Shown one piece after another: positions 14,201 through 27,500 of a DNA stretch of 64,000 bases (within the stretch, counting starts at the first letter, position 1; each line of letters opens with the position of its first letter). Origin of the DNA: Fasciolopsis buskii (Eukaryota > Platyhelminthes > Trematoda > Plagiorchiida > Fasciolidae); the NCBI GenBank assembly GCA_008360955.1, contig LUCM01010123.1, forward strand, positions 179,333 through 243,332, given 5' to 3'. Under the pieces are notes generated by a model. That model had not been told where the DNA came from. It saw only the letters and a list, made by a program, of their open reading frames with translations, and made no database searches. The position numbers and the translations under genes are program-made.

Positions 14201-16508
14201 TTTTAACCTGAAATTGTTGCTACTTCCATTTCTTCGGCTACCCTAGGCTACCTATTTTATTTGATCAAAGTGCTCATCTAATTGCTTGTTCGTCGATGTT
14301 CTTTGCTTGTGTGGTAGTTTTTGTCAATAGTTGTTGTGAGAGCCTGGATTGGAAAGAAGTGGTACGGTTAACCAGATTTTCACTTTGGATCGACCGCCAC
14401 TTAGCTGCACCAGAATTCGCATTTAAACTACGATAAAGATTATTCCAAAAAGCCTTTTCGATTGGAATGCCGCCCCCAAATTTGTCCGCTCTCATTTTGT
14501 AGCATAACATTATTACCTTGCGTACCTTTGCTTTGATCATTTTCGGTGCACTTCGTTACGGGCTTGTCCTCTTGTTTGAACTTTCGATAGCTGCCAACGC
14601 GAACAGTCCTCCGTCCACAAAAAGCTCATCATTGCAAACCACCCCAACGACATGTGCATCATTTGGTCAGACCGTACCGGCAACGCTCTCATCCCCATTT
14701 ATTGTGAGAGCTCCACCTGTTCGAGTTGCTGCTCCATCCACCGTTTCGTCAATCGGTGAATCTGCCAAACCGTTGGTGTTTACGTCAGCTCCATCCACAC
14801 CTAACGTTGGAAACACTAAAATCATTGGTCCACCGTTCACAATATCAAAGACAGGAACATCTACATCGGTTGTAAGTAGTCCTGCGACTGATGACCAAAC
14901 CACTGTCTCGCCAGCAGGGTCTTTCCGACTGGGCATCAAGACTGCCACAGGCAAGTCACCTGTATCACCAAACCTGGTTGTTCAAAAATCAACGGTCCCA
15001 TCTCCAAATGTCCCGTCGTTTGCAGTTCGTCCGTCCACTCCAACAACGGTCACAACGAACGCATCTCCAGTCTCTCCGTCCGTGAATCTTCAGGGGACTC
15101 ATGGAACTCAGGGAACACAGTTTCTCGGTTTTGCCCTAGGCACATCAACAGTGGAGTCTCCTGCAACTGGTAAGTGTACCCCCTTTCGTTACCCTTGTTT
15201 CTGATGTCCTTTTTCTATTGAATTCCTACGAATTACTTCTTAGTTTAGCAGCATTCGTGCGTTTACGTCCTGCGGCGGCTGGACTAAAACAATTCTTTGT
15301 TATACTGACTAAAGTCGTGTCTTTGTCGTATAGGAATTTGGGATCATTTATCAAGCGATTCGGTGTACCTTTTTACAATTATGCTTTCGATGTAAATATG
15401 CTACTTTGGCATTTAATCATTAACTGAATGCGATATGATAAACCTTCAAACGGTTTGCTGATGGAAAACCGAGTGGAAGTTTTTTCCTTCCATTTCACCA
15501 TCGTTCCTCGGGCTATTGTATGGGTACTATATTGACTAGAAATTCTTTTGGTGACATTTGTAGTATGAGTGTGTTGAGCCCAAACAGTCCCCTCACTTAC
15601 TGGGATAAGCACACTACGTTACCTTCTATGGTTTAAACACGTTTTGCGTGTTTGGCTATCGTCTACTTTTTATTGCTTTTTTACGCGTGCTGTGCAAGGC
15701 TGAAAGAAGCAACGCCACAGTCCAGTTGTAGTATGGGGCAGAGGTATGGAAAAGTTAGGTTCGCTTTTCGCCTCGTTTGGTGCTGCCCGCCTTCCTGGTT
15801 GAGGCCCAGAAGATGAGAATTGTTATTGGTTGAAGAAGCTGGGAGGTATAGCTAAAATTCTTGCTCAATAAGGAACCATCAAAAACAATAATAAATCCCA
15901 AAATTCTTAGGACCACAAACAACAATTTATCTTCTCGCTGTTGTATTGTTTCCTTTCTTGCCTATGTTTTCTGTATAATTTTATCTAAATATTATTGTGT
16001 TGACGTCGTGCTATATCTGGATGAATGGACAACATTTCCTCGGGAGCACACCACCGGTTTCGCGGTTATGCGGTTATGCGTACCCGATGCTCTCTTGTCC
16101 AAACATCCACATACTTATACAATCCGAATTGATATTTTTCAACAGAATCAAATCGGTAGCATCATGAGGGTGCATGGAAGCTGTTGGTCGAAGAGTGGAC
16201 AGAAGAAACACAACTGTGATTCGTTGATAATTCTTTGTCAGTTGAGCAGAGCGAACCTTAGGAACGAGGGCAGAATGCCTAACTGACAAAATTATCAGCG
16301 AATCACACTTCTCCACCTATCCACTCTTAAGCCAACAGTATCGATGCACACTCCTGCTGCTACCGATTCGATCCTGTTGAAAATATCAATTCGGATTTTA
16401 TAAATATGTGAATGTTTGGACAAGGAAGCACCGGGTACGCATACCTGACGAGCGACAATAACCGCAAGACCGGTCGTGTGCTCCCGGGCAAATCCAGGTA
16501 CTGCTTAC

Positions 16509-16551
<43 letters not shown>

Positions 16552-19500
16552 TTTAGGTCTGGACTTACTGAAACTGATTAAGGACCAGCAGATGTTCTGA
16601 ACTTAAATGGCTTTGTATGGAAAATTACGTTATTATTTTTAGCGAGTTTTAATCGAGACTTGCTAAGGAAAAAATGGGTTTTCCTTGATTATGACAGAGT
16701 ATCTTTTTGGCCAAGCAACCCAGTTCTTCTTTATTGTTCCATCTGTTATTTTCATGATCAGACTGAATTTGCTTCATCTCCTTAAGTCTTCTAACGGCAT
16801 CCTTTTGCGCCATTACACGTTAAGCGTTTAAAAAGGAACCTCTACAGGTCAACCTTTAGTGTTATTTTTGTTTATTTCAATAAGAATCTGACAAGAATGT
16901 CCATGGGAACCGGTGCATAGTGATGCTCCAAAAAAGAGCACGGCGAAGCTTGAAGTATCCGTTTCCGATCGGTAGGTCCAAAGTGGGAGCAAGTGAATGG
17001 TGTTTCAGGAGGTAGGGACTGGGAGTGTTTAGAAAGCGTTATTGCATGGTGAGAGTGTTGTAGAGCGGAGTCAGCGGCAGATGCGTTAACAGGGCTGGAA
17101 GTGGTGGGTAATATGTCGTTCGCGAAAACCGGAGGTAAGGTGAATGAAAAATACAGGATCTTAAGGAATATTGGAATTTCCTGGGGAACGTTTTTGCCTG
17201 ATCCGCTCGGCACGAGATGAGATAATACGGCCTTCAAGAAAGCATGACTTTCGTGAAGAAAAGGAAATGGGAAGCTCGACAAGTACAATCCTAGAGCGTT
17301 TCACAATTGATTCCTGGTAGTACGGACATTTTGTCCTCTATGTGAAGTTTTCTTCCTTCTCACGGTTTTTCTCACCTGCAGTTTCCATAAAGTGCACACC
17401 TTTTTGCATCTTTCAAACTCAAACCAACGGACTCCGAAATTTGCCTTACCAGCGGCAACTTTGTTGTTTTCATCCACAGAAAAACCTTCAGATATCTTTG
17501 TCCAAGCCATAACTTCATCCTCTTCGACTGAGGCGAGTAACATGGTGTCAAAAACACAAGCCGACGGCCACATTGCTTCGGTGACAAATCAAATGAGCAT
17601 AGCATCGCCCTTCTCTTTCCTATCCCCATCGAATGTCACCCACTCAAACCTGTTTGGAACTACTGGTGTTTCACAATTCGGTGCCGCAGCAACGACCGCA
17701 GCAACGACCGCAACAACATGCTTGACCACTACCGCACCCTCAGCTACTGACACCACTGTAACAGCAACCACCTCAAGCATTTTCAGTTTGCCACTGTTTG
17801 GCACTGCCTCAAAAACCCAAACAGGTTTGCTTCCTACTTTTTTCTCATTTATTGAATTTTTATTATCCGCTTATGCTGTGCAGTTAAGCGCCAATGCAGT
17901 GCATCTTACTCGATTCTTCATTCATTAAAATAGAACTTTTATGGTTAGAATTAGAAAAGAATACTCTGTTAGTGCACTACCGTACTTCGGGTTTCATGCG
18001 TTTTCATTATTGATGCTAAGAATGCGAATAGGTTGTGCATTACTGACATCCCGCGTTCTCTCTGATTTCCTATTATGTCTATAGCTCATTGGTAATAAGA
18101 TAATCTTTGGCCTACTGTTGACTTCCCAGAACCAGATTGAAATCCAACCTTAACTGCGGCCGCCCAGTATTTTCCTCTTGCAGGCTTGTATTCGCCCGCT
18201 GAGATGAATTTCAATGACGAACACAATCTGTAGGCCACTGAAACAATGCTCATCCAAGTCCCTGGCACCGATGGATTGAAATCAAAGTGCTACTCATTCG
18301 GGTGATTATCGAATCACGATAATAGCTCACCTTTTTCGTTACCCACATCCATTTCAGTGATTTCCTAATCGCAAGCAAGTCCCGGAAGCTAATGTCACAT
18401 TCATGGTTGGGTTTTCAATCGAAGCCAACATTGCGCAAAATATTAGTTGGCAATCATGGTAGAAATTAAATGCTAATGCACTGAATGTCTCTTGATGCTG
18501 TCGAAAAGACGGCATAAAATACATATATGGTATTACCATAAACACGTCTGTTTGCAGCGGTCTTGTTATATTCTCGGTGGACTACGCAAACGTATCGACA
18601 GTGGGATAATGCATATGTATGTACTGCGATGCTAGATTTAGGGGAGCATATGTGACTGATTAATGAGGAACCGTATAACAGTGCTATTCATTTTTTGGAT
18701 TTAAACTGTTTTTTTTCGGTTGACCTTATTATATCGTCTCACCATTGCCAACGGACATCGATTATAAAGCCAAAATCTCACATTTGTCAGTAACACCGTT
18801 ATCAGTAGTTAAAGTTAGCTGAATGCACTATGGCTTAACGGCAAGATCTTCCACAATTCTATTTCATTCACGCAGACCTTCACTGTTGAGAAACTCCAGG
18901 AGAAATAGGGTGAAAACGGCTGGTGCGTCCGGAAACTAGATAAGGAACAGACCACTCAAATCACGAACACACTAGCCCGCGGGTTTACTAACGGAAGGAC
19001 ACTATTATCTGACCGCAATCTTACCATGCCCACACAGCAACAAATGCACTCGGTTTATGTATGGGGAACCTCTGACTGGTGCAAAGAGTGAGATGACACT
19101 GGTCTCTAGGATGGTGGGTAGAGATAACATATCAACAATCGTCGCACATTTTGCGTCCCGGCTTCATCGTTTTGATTAAAGCAAGAACTCAAACTTATTG
19201 GCGCAAGCAAGATAGGCGATAAAATTAAGACCCAGTATAGAGCCGAACTACTAATCAGTAGCACTTCAGACGCCACGTGATGATAGTTTGTTCTGTATTC
19301 GTGTGTGAGGTGATCCATCAACAATGGTGCTAGGCTCACAGACAACATTGATGCAATCGATCGGCAATTCCATGGCCTCAGTATAGGTTGATTACGTTTC
19401 AAATGGACTATAAGTAAATAACGGCCGCCTACCATGTCTGTATGTGTGCATGTCCGTTGATCGGACGGTACATTGTATTTGTGAAATGATCAGTTAAGAA

Positions 19501-22500
19501 ATCACATTACTGAGTTATTTACCTCTCATCTATAAGTTTAGATACACATGGCTTAATGTATCATCTACTGAGGTTGATGAATCTATGTAGCCGCTCACGA
19601 GTTCAGCTAGTGCTTCTCTCGTTTCAGTAGGCAGATGTCGAACGGTTTATATCGGACTCTTGTCTACATTTCCCTTTCAGTGCTGCCTTTTCCGTTGCTG
19701 ATACCAACGTGTGCAACAGCTTTATTCGCACTTTTTCTGCAATCAAGCAATCTTCATATATTTACTTTTTGCTGAATGCTTCATTTTTTCGCCAGTTGAT
19801 TGATTCCTATGTTAACTGCGAAAGTCACTCGTAATCATAATGAATATGAAAGCTGCGGCGAAAAGAAACGCAGTTAATGACATATTAAAAAAATTAAATA
19901 TGCATGGCAGTGTCTCATGTCTACCGCCGGTAGCGATAGACAATGCCAACTGTTCTTCGCTTGCTACCTGTGGATTGGTGGACGGATGTTACCGATATTT
20001 CGGTTCTAAGTTCTGTCAGGACATTTTACAGGCCCTAAAGGCTTGCATGCCTTCGAATTAGCACAACCTTTCCAAGTAGTGCTGTAGGTTTCCAAATATA
20101 CTTGTCTCCCTATCCAGTTGGTTATAGAATAAATCTTATCGCATCAACCTTCTCGTTAGGATTCTCATCCGACAAGATGCGCTATGGTTCTTTTTCCCCA
20201 CCTATTACCCGGAGAAATTGTGTTCCATTTTAGGTTTCCGTTCTTATTTGGTGTTCCAGCAATAACGTGTATGGACATTCCTACTTTCCGCTTTCCGTTA
20301 GTCTTCCTAATGCTTTCCTTCTAAATTTATCACTTCTGAATGGCGGCAATGTTTTTTGTAGATCCACTACACTGAGGAACGTCTAGAAAACTGAATGTCA
20401 ACGATCCTACTTACTCCGCATGCGTTGTCACAACATCAGCGCGCAATTGTGGCAAGTGCAAACGTCTGGTAATGACATTGTCATTCCATCCAAGTGCGCT
20501 GGCACAACTGCACGCGACGCTGAAAACAGCGCAGTATCTCCGTCCCTGTATGTAGTAAGAACCATAGGAATCTAGCGCCCTAATGAGGGATGCAATGTTC
20601 TGACGCTGTTTACGCAGATGATAAGAAGCATATGACCAATTTCGCGGTTACCACCGCTCATCAGGAATGCGTACCTGCTACTCTGCTGTCCAGTCAACTA
20701 TATAATTTCACACTCCTTATGTGGTTGGGATCTAGGATCTCATTTGGATCATGAGCGTGCATTCATTCTTAAATGCACTTATTATTCATGATGCAGATAA
20801 AGTTCTGGGGTCACGTGGTTGACGGTTTTTACTGATTTTATGCAGAAGACCGGAAAATTTGAAATAGTGAACCATGAATATAGTGGATTATGCTAAGGAT
20901 AGAATAAGAGGCATTCACCTACTCAACCCGCCTTCCTCTCCGCGTTTTTCATCCGTCATTGCCTTCCTCCGTACGTCAAAGGAGTCACCATTGCAACGAG
21001 TACCGTACCCACCTCTTCTACGAGCGGCCTATTTCAGTTCGGCTCTCCTGCTGCAGCACCCGCAATGTCGACTTCAGCCACAACTGCTGTTACGGCCACC
21101 ACAACTACCGCTTCTGTTGGACTTTCATTGTTCGGTACGCAGCCTTCAACTCCTATTTTTGGGACTCCGGCATTTGGTTCTCCGGTCAAAGTTACAACCG
21201 CGGCTGTTGCCACTACCACCACCAATACCGGTACAACTTCTGTTCCGTTGTTCGGAGCTCCACGTGAGTGTTATGTCATCGGTTTCCTGATAAACATAAT
21301 GTTCACGTAAACCAAGTAGTTTTCTCCTCGGCGGCTTTCATGATAAAGCGAGAGTGGCCCACCACTAAATTAGATCATAGTCATCAATCCCACTGTCCCT
21401 AAACAATGGAAAAAGAAGCGTGGCGAGAACGCACTTTGTGCATGCCCTCACCACGCTCACCTATCCGTGCTCGTTATACGTGCCGGGCCAAGCTGGAAGA
21501 AGAGGCTCAATGATCAGGCTGTAATTTAGCGTTAGCGCTTCTCACATTTTAGGTTTGGATCCAAGGGATAATATCCGTCGTCCGTTGGATACGTTGAGAA
21601 ATGTGACTCAGAATTGTTGGCAGTATTGCGGATGTTCCAAGATCTGTCTACATGATTCGTGCCTTGCAAAAGTAGCAAGAAAATTCAAAATGTCTACTCA
21701 TGACTACAATTAAATTCGCTATTGATTTTTTCTGGTTCACGTTCTGATACCACCCGATCAGCGCCGACGGAATCAGCATTGTAGAACTTAGTTTTAGATT
21801 TCAAAGAAAGCGAACTTCTTTTTTACTGCTGACAGTGTTGTCGGTAGTTCAAATTTGATGGGATTCACCAGAATTGTGTTCAGCGGGGCCGCGCTCAATT
21901 CAACTCATTCGAACAAAAACGCCTTTGCGATATATCAGTAAAAATACTCCCCACATTCGAACCGCACAGATAGCTATGTGGAAAGTAAGACACTGGTGCT
22001 TGAGTTTAGCTTCACTGCCATCCAGTGTCAGCTATCGTGATTCATTCGATTTAACCCAGATGTGTGTGCGCACTGACCGGGATGCATACGGAGAGTAATG
22101 GACACACACGTCATAGTAGTACAGTTCGCTTTCGAATATTACAGCCATGCCTGGATTTCGTATGCACCCGTAAACTGACTAGGGCAACCGAGACGACCAA
22201 AACTCTAAGGTCTCAGACCTGGACAGTGTGCAACTCGACCAACTGGTCAGTAAACGCTTGAGGCATCGCGTCATTCGCGTATGGCCTAAAGCATCCATGG
22301 GCAAAGCGAGGATGCCAACCCATCGATGTGCACTGGGACATTTGACTGAACCAACACGTAGATCATTAAGGTAAACGTAACAAGTGGATGCGGGTGGACT
22401 GGGGATATGATCGACCGAAATTGAAGAAGGACCGCTCCTCTGCTTGTTCCTGTATAGGCATGTAGATAGTGTTAAAGCCTATGCGAAATAAGAATACCTG

Positions 22501-24509
22501 CCGTAGCTTTTCATCTCGATTTCGTAACGGCCTGGTCGGCTAGGAAGCTATCTGAGCTGAATGCTCGAGGTCTGCGTTTGTGAACATCCTGTGAGGTATT
22601 TCCTGCGCCCCACCCGAATCAACTGAAGCCGTCTAATTTATCTATGCGAAAACGATGTACAAAGATTGGCGAAGACTGGAAATGTCATGTGCACAAACCA
22701 GCTTTTCCCGTTGCAAATAGTCACAGATAGCAAACTAGCGGTCAGGTTGCATCAGTTATTTTCAGAGCGGCTGTGCGTAATAATCAAGGAAAACTCCAGA
22801 CCAATAAGTTGGGCTTACGGCTCTCTTTGAATTATGTTCAAGCTTGAGAGATGTAAAAAGTACTCATCGCGTCTGGTTCATGCAGTGTCCCGGCGACGGG
22901 CAGCGATGATCTGAATTTTGTGACTGTATCCACTATCGGCCTCTTTCACAAAAAACACTTCAAAAATATCATTTTCTCCAACAAATGTACATCCTACTTC
23001 CACAAAGCCAATGGTTTTCAACACCGAATCAACTGGCGAAATGGATTGCCTTCATCTACCATGAACACCATGGATGAGGTGATAGAAAAGTTAGTGTCTA
23101 GTGTGCAATCCACGGATCCAGGGTAATCGGCCTACTGTTTTTATCTAATAAGATGGATTTAGCATACTATTTGCGGATTTCGCAACATATATTGGGCCCC
23201 TATTTGGACTGTTCTGCTCCGGGAGTATGGTGCGCCATCGTGCTGCACAAAAGCCATCGCCGACTGGCTGGACGAGATCTCCCGTTATAGCGTATCGAGC
23301 TGAAAGGCTCGATGGTTTAGCCAACTCTGTTTCCGGATTTAACTCCATTGGATTGTTTTTTCTAGGACCATGTAAAACAAGGTGTTTACCACTCGAAACC
23401 GGTGACTGGACGAAATAAAGGCAAAGATTGCTATGACATCCGGGTGGCCCGCAAAGCCGCACCGTTGGTCCAAATCGTACTGCTCCCTGACGCACTTATA
23501 GTAAAGAATCATTGGATTCTATGACGACCGTGGCTTCCGGAGAGTTTGGTAGCGTTGTTCATTTGTGTTACCCACTGGATTGTGCATTATATGCTCCATG
23601 GTCACCTTGACGAACTACTGAATCTAGATGTTTTTTTTTTCTTTTATTTTGAATCCAAGAGTGGTGTTATCTTCCTAACGGACAGCCCAACTGCTCTGTG
23701 GCCGATTCCCAGTTTTGTAGAATGTTTTGGGATTATCTTGATACCAACAGTCGACATTTCAAAGATTAAGGTTTCTTCGATATACTTTAAACACTCCATG
23801 AAAGTAGTGTAAGTGGTGGTCCAATTAAGTGCGTGCGGGCATTCAGGTTTGTTGGCTCCAAGATCCTTTTAAACGGGAAAACTAAGGTTGAAGTTAAAGT
23901 GATAATCGGTAGTACCAGGACAGCGTTTCCTCAGCTGCATCATTCACCTTGGGCGCGCAAATACATTGCCTTCTCTACCAAAATCTGTATATTCTGAGCA
24001 GCCTTTCCCTGATATTTATATACGCTCGGGAGATGTGGCTATCGCATGCCGAGAACCTCAGACGACTGAAAATGTTTGGCCGCTAATGCCTCCGATCACA
24101 CATGGCGCAATGTGATATCGCATAATACAGTGGATGAACGCTGCTCCAACTTTACAAATTGATCTTTATTTCCTCACGCATCCTGTAACCCTCAGACACA
24201 ATTTTCAAACAACTTTTGTCACCTACTCCATCCCTACGTTGACTCTGCCCTACTGGAGAACAGCTGGAAACTCAGGTCAGCACTATCAAGTGGGAATTCA
24301 GGCTATTGGAACTCTAGTATACCGACAGTGCTGGGGTCTGGGTGCTGAAATGAACCGTTTTGTGTTCCACTCCCCAGCCTTCCGTGACCCCTGTTCGTGG
24401 GCAGACTCAATCCGCGAAGTCCATGGAGCCGCCTGACCCTCCCACAGAAGCAAACTCAGGATAGGTCTGCCTTTGAGGAATCGCACTTTGGTGGGGGCCG
24501 TGAGAATCG

Positions 24510-24559
<50 letters not shown>

Positions 24560-27500
24560 GGTTTTCCTGTGTAGCCAACGAACCGGTAAACCTACCTTTT
24601 ATTGGCTAATTTAAAGTCTTCATCCCAATCTTCAGTTTTTATTATCCGACCCTTGGAACGAGGTATGAAAATCCCCAGCTATGTTATTTCAGTTTTGCCT
24701 ACTCAGAAAGTTGATTCTTTAGACGGCTAATATAGAATATACTTGTTTCTTTCGCTGCTGTTTGCTTTTGTTCGCCAGTTTTGTTTGTCTTATGTGATCA
24801 GTTCGTGCTGCCTTTTTCAGTTATTATTCTTCGGTTTCGCCTTCTAGTGTGCTAAGCTTATTCTTTTCATCCATGTAGCCATAGCCCACTCTGGATCCGG
24901 TGGTTTATTTGGTTCACTAAAAACCACTTCTACAGTTGCTTCTGAGGTGCCAGCAGGGTTTTTGTTTGGCCCCTCAACAATCGCGACTGGAACTGTTTGT
25001 GGAAGTCTGTTTGGTACGGCGACAGTAAAATCCCCAACGACGGTGAGTCAGCCAGCTACGGTCGCGGGATTGTTTGGTTCCTCTCAGACGACCGCAACGG
25101 GAGCTGCAGTTTCCGGTGGTCTGTTTGGTGCAGCAAACACAGCAACAACGACTGCAAATCAAGCCACCACCTCCTTGGCTAGTACGATGAGGACGACGAC
25201 AACAGCGGCTGCATCTAGCACTGGTGTTTTCGGTAATAGCCTGAGCACAACTAGTGCTCCTACGACCGGATTGTTCGGCCCAGTTGCTACTACCAGTGCA
25301 CCGGCTGCCGGTGGACTTTTCGGTGAGTGAACGACTTTTTTGCGTAGTTCGTTCATCTTCCTGATCAATAAATTGATCAGGCTGGTTTTACTTTTTTTTC
25401 ATTCATTAACCATTATATACTGATCCATTCTGTTTTATCTTTTGGCCATCGCTTGTTAAACTGTCAAAATCGTGGTATTAGAACATTAGTGTTAGTTGTG
25501 AATGATATAATGTTGATGTTTCGAATCTTTCTACCACTTTTCAAGTCTACACTTACTAGACTACGATTCACTGAAATCCCGTTGATAAAAGTGAATTAGT
25601 CTATTGTGAATGATATAATATTATTAACACAGCGTTGTTGGTAAATGTAATGTGCCAACTTTTCGACTACCGTCTGTAGTCTTTCTCAAGGCAAGTTTTA
25701 CAATCAAATTAGTCTATCTTTGTATTTTTCTGACTCATCATTCGCTGATCTTGGTAACCTATTCAGTGGTTGTTTACCGGCAAATATGAAGGCTGTTGTT
25801 TCATGCCTGTTATTCATTTTCTATCTGTCACGTCAGAAATTCGGGTATAAGGTATCTCAGTGTTCCTGAAGTCCCCTACTTCGGTTTGGGTAGCTGTGTA
25901 GTACAATGTCCATAGTGGAACCATAGATTCGATGGGCAGTCGATAAAGTAGAGGGGTCTACAATATCTAGTCATAAAACGCTCAATAGTTCTGGCCGATC
26001 GCTTTTACAATTTATCACCGTTGTGGTTTTTTTCAGGTCTCTGTTGCTCAGTTTCTCTATTGAGTGTGTTATTCACTTTTCGCTCCTACCATTGGTGCAA
26101 AACTGGTCCGTTGTGATTATTTTTTAACCATCTTATCTTTGATTTCAGCATCCAATGCACTTGGTACCGGGCTGTTTGGTGCAAAAAATGCGGTAACAAT
26201 AACGACGACGGCAACGACAACAACAACACAATCAAGTGCCACGCCAACCAGTTTGCAACAGACTGGTTCTCTTTTTGGCGCATTGGGAAATGCATCACAG
26301 CAGAACACAAGCAGCGGTTTGTTCGGTTAGTTTTATCGTTCGTGAGTTGTTTGTATAGATCCGTTGCCTATCACATCGGAGTCTGTTGAGTCCAATAAAT
26401 GTTTTTTTTTTGTAATTATGCTCGTTTGTTTGACGACTGACCTCTTCACTCCGCTAATCTGTTTTTGCATTTGATGTTTTTTTGACAACTCTCTCCTGAT
26501 CCGCATGCACTGTGAAGGTTCCAACGCCGGAACTAAAGAAATCAATAGGTAAGTTGAATTGTAGGAGAATCATTGCCAGTCTCCTAACATCTGTATGCAC
26601 TCGATGTACATGTTTTTTATAATACTTATTTCAAGAGTGTCAAATATCACAGTGAGAGATCTAAGATTTGCTAAATGGGATTATAGTTTCATTGAAATCA
26701 GATGATAGCTACTACAAACACGAATGTGTTGTTAATCGTTTACTATCCGGTAATAGTTTGGTTCTCTTGACAGATTTAGCTCGCAGTAACAATCTCCATT
26801 TTTGTTTAGCCTGTTCTCGGGATCGACCTTCGGATTGGGCTCGGCCACGAGCACATCGCAAACACCAGTTCAAAATGTGTTCGGACGGCCCACGATGACG
26901 TCTGCTGGTAGTCCAGGTTGGTGCCTTATTGCTCCTTACGATTGTTCCCGCGTATCGACCACGATGTCTTTAGTTTTACGTTGTTCTTGTCGTGTATTGT
27001 CTGTATGTCTGGTTAGTCGTTTTTTACTTCTAATCTTTTGTTGGTAATGAAAATTGATCATATTTGCTCACAATATACCTCGTCATGGCGATTCTTCTTT
27101 GAATGATCTTTGTATAAATCAACCATTCCATACTAAACCAACCTATGATGTGTATGTTGTCGCAGATTAACTTCAGATTAGTTCTCCTCAGGCTCTACCG
27201 AATATGCAACCTTTTAAAGTCTGTGAGTACTGCTGTCGATACTTTATTCGCTGGTCCCGGATGTTCCCAATCTTATCCCGTTGTATTCGTTTTCATCTAT
27301 CGCGATTTCTGGACTTGATAGTGCCAGGTAAAAACATAGATCCAAAATTTCCTTGCTTTACGAGTATTCCGTCCGTAAGTTTCCACTCAGTGCGCTCATA
27401 GACAATCTAACTAAATCCAATCATACCAAAATTTCTGCAAGTTTGTCTTACTTGCTCGTTGATGTGCTGATCAATGTCGGAAAAAACTGTCTCGTTTGTT

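Larger units (their letters stand above)
15170..17479 (+). other. Nucleoporin intron after exon 5
   Basis: A GTAAGT...CAG intron. It holds the foldback element 16040-16487, an AT microsatellite just after it, and an unexplained 139-codon open frame on the minus strand (16872-17288). Confidence 0.6.
17825..20981 (+). other. Nucleoporin intron after exon 6 (3.2 kb)
   Basis: Contains the small Cys-rich ORF 19840-20061 and a relative of the foldback arm at 20636-20700. Nothing else recognised. Confidence 0.55.

Noticed and set aside
14667..14954. Minus-strand ORF opposite exon 5, and similar ones opposite exons 6, 7, 8, 9 and 12
   Set aside because: They are shadows of Ser/Thr/Ala-rich codon repeats and have no independent motif or splice context.
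20874..21290. A 138-codon plus frame over exon 7
   Set aside because: It is an alternate frame of the FG exon, Leu/Pro/Arg-rich, and joins no neighbouring exon in phase.
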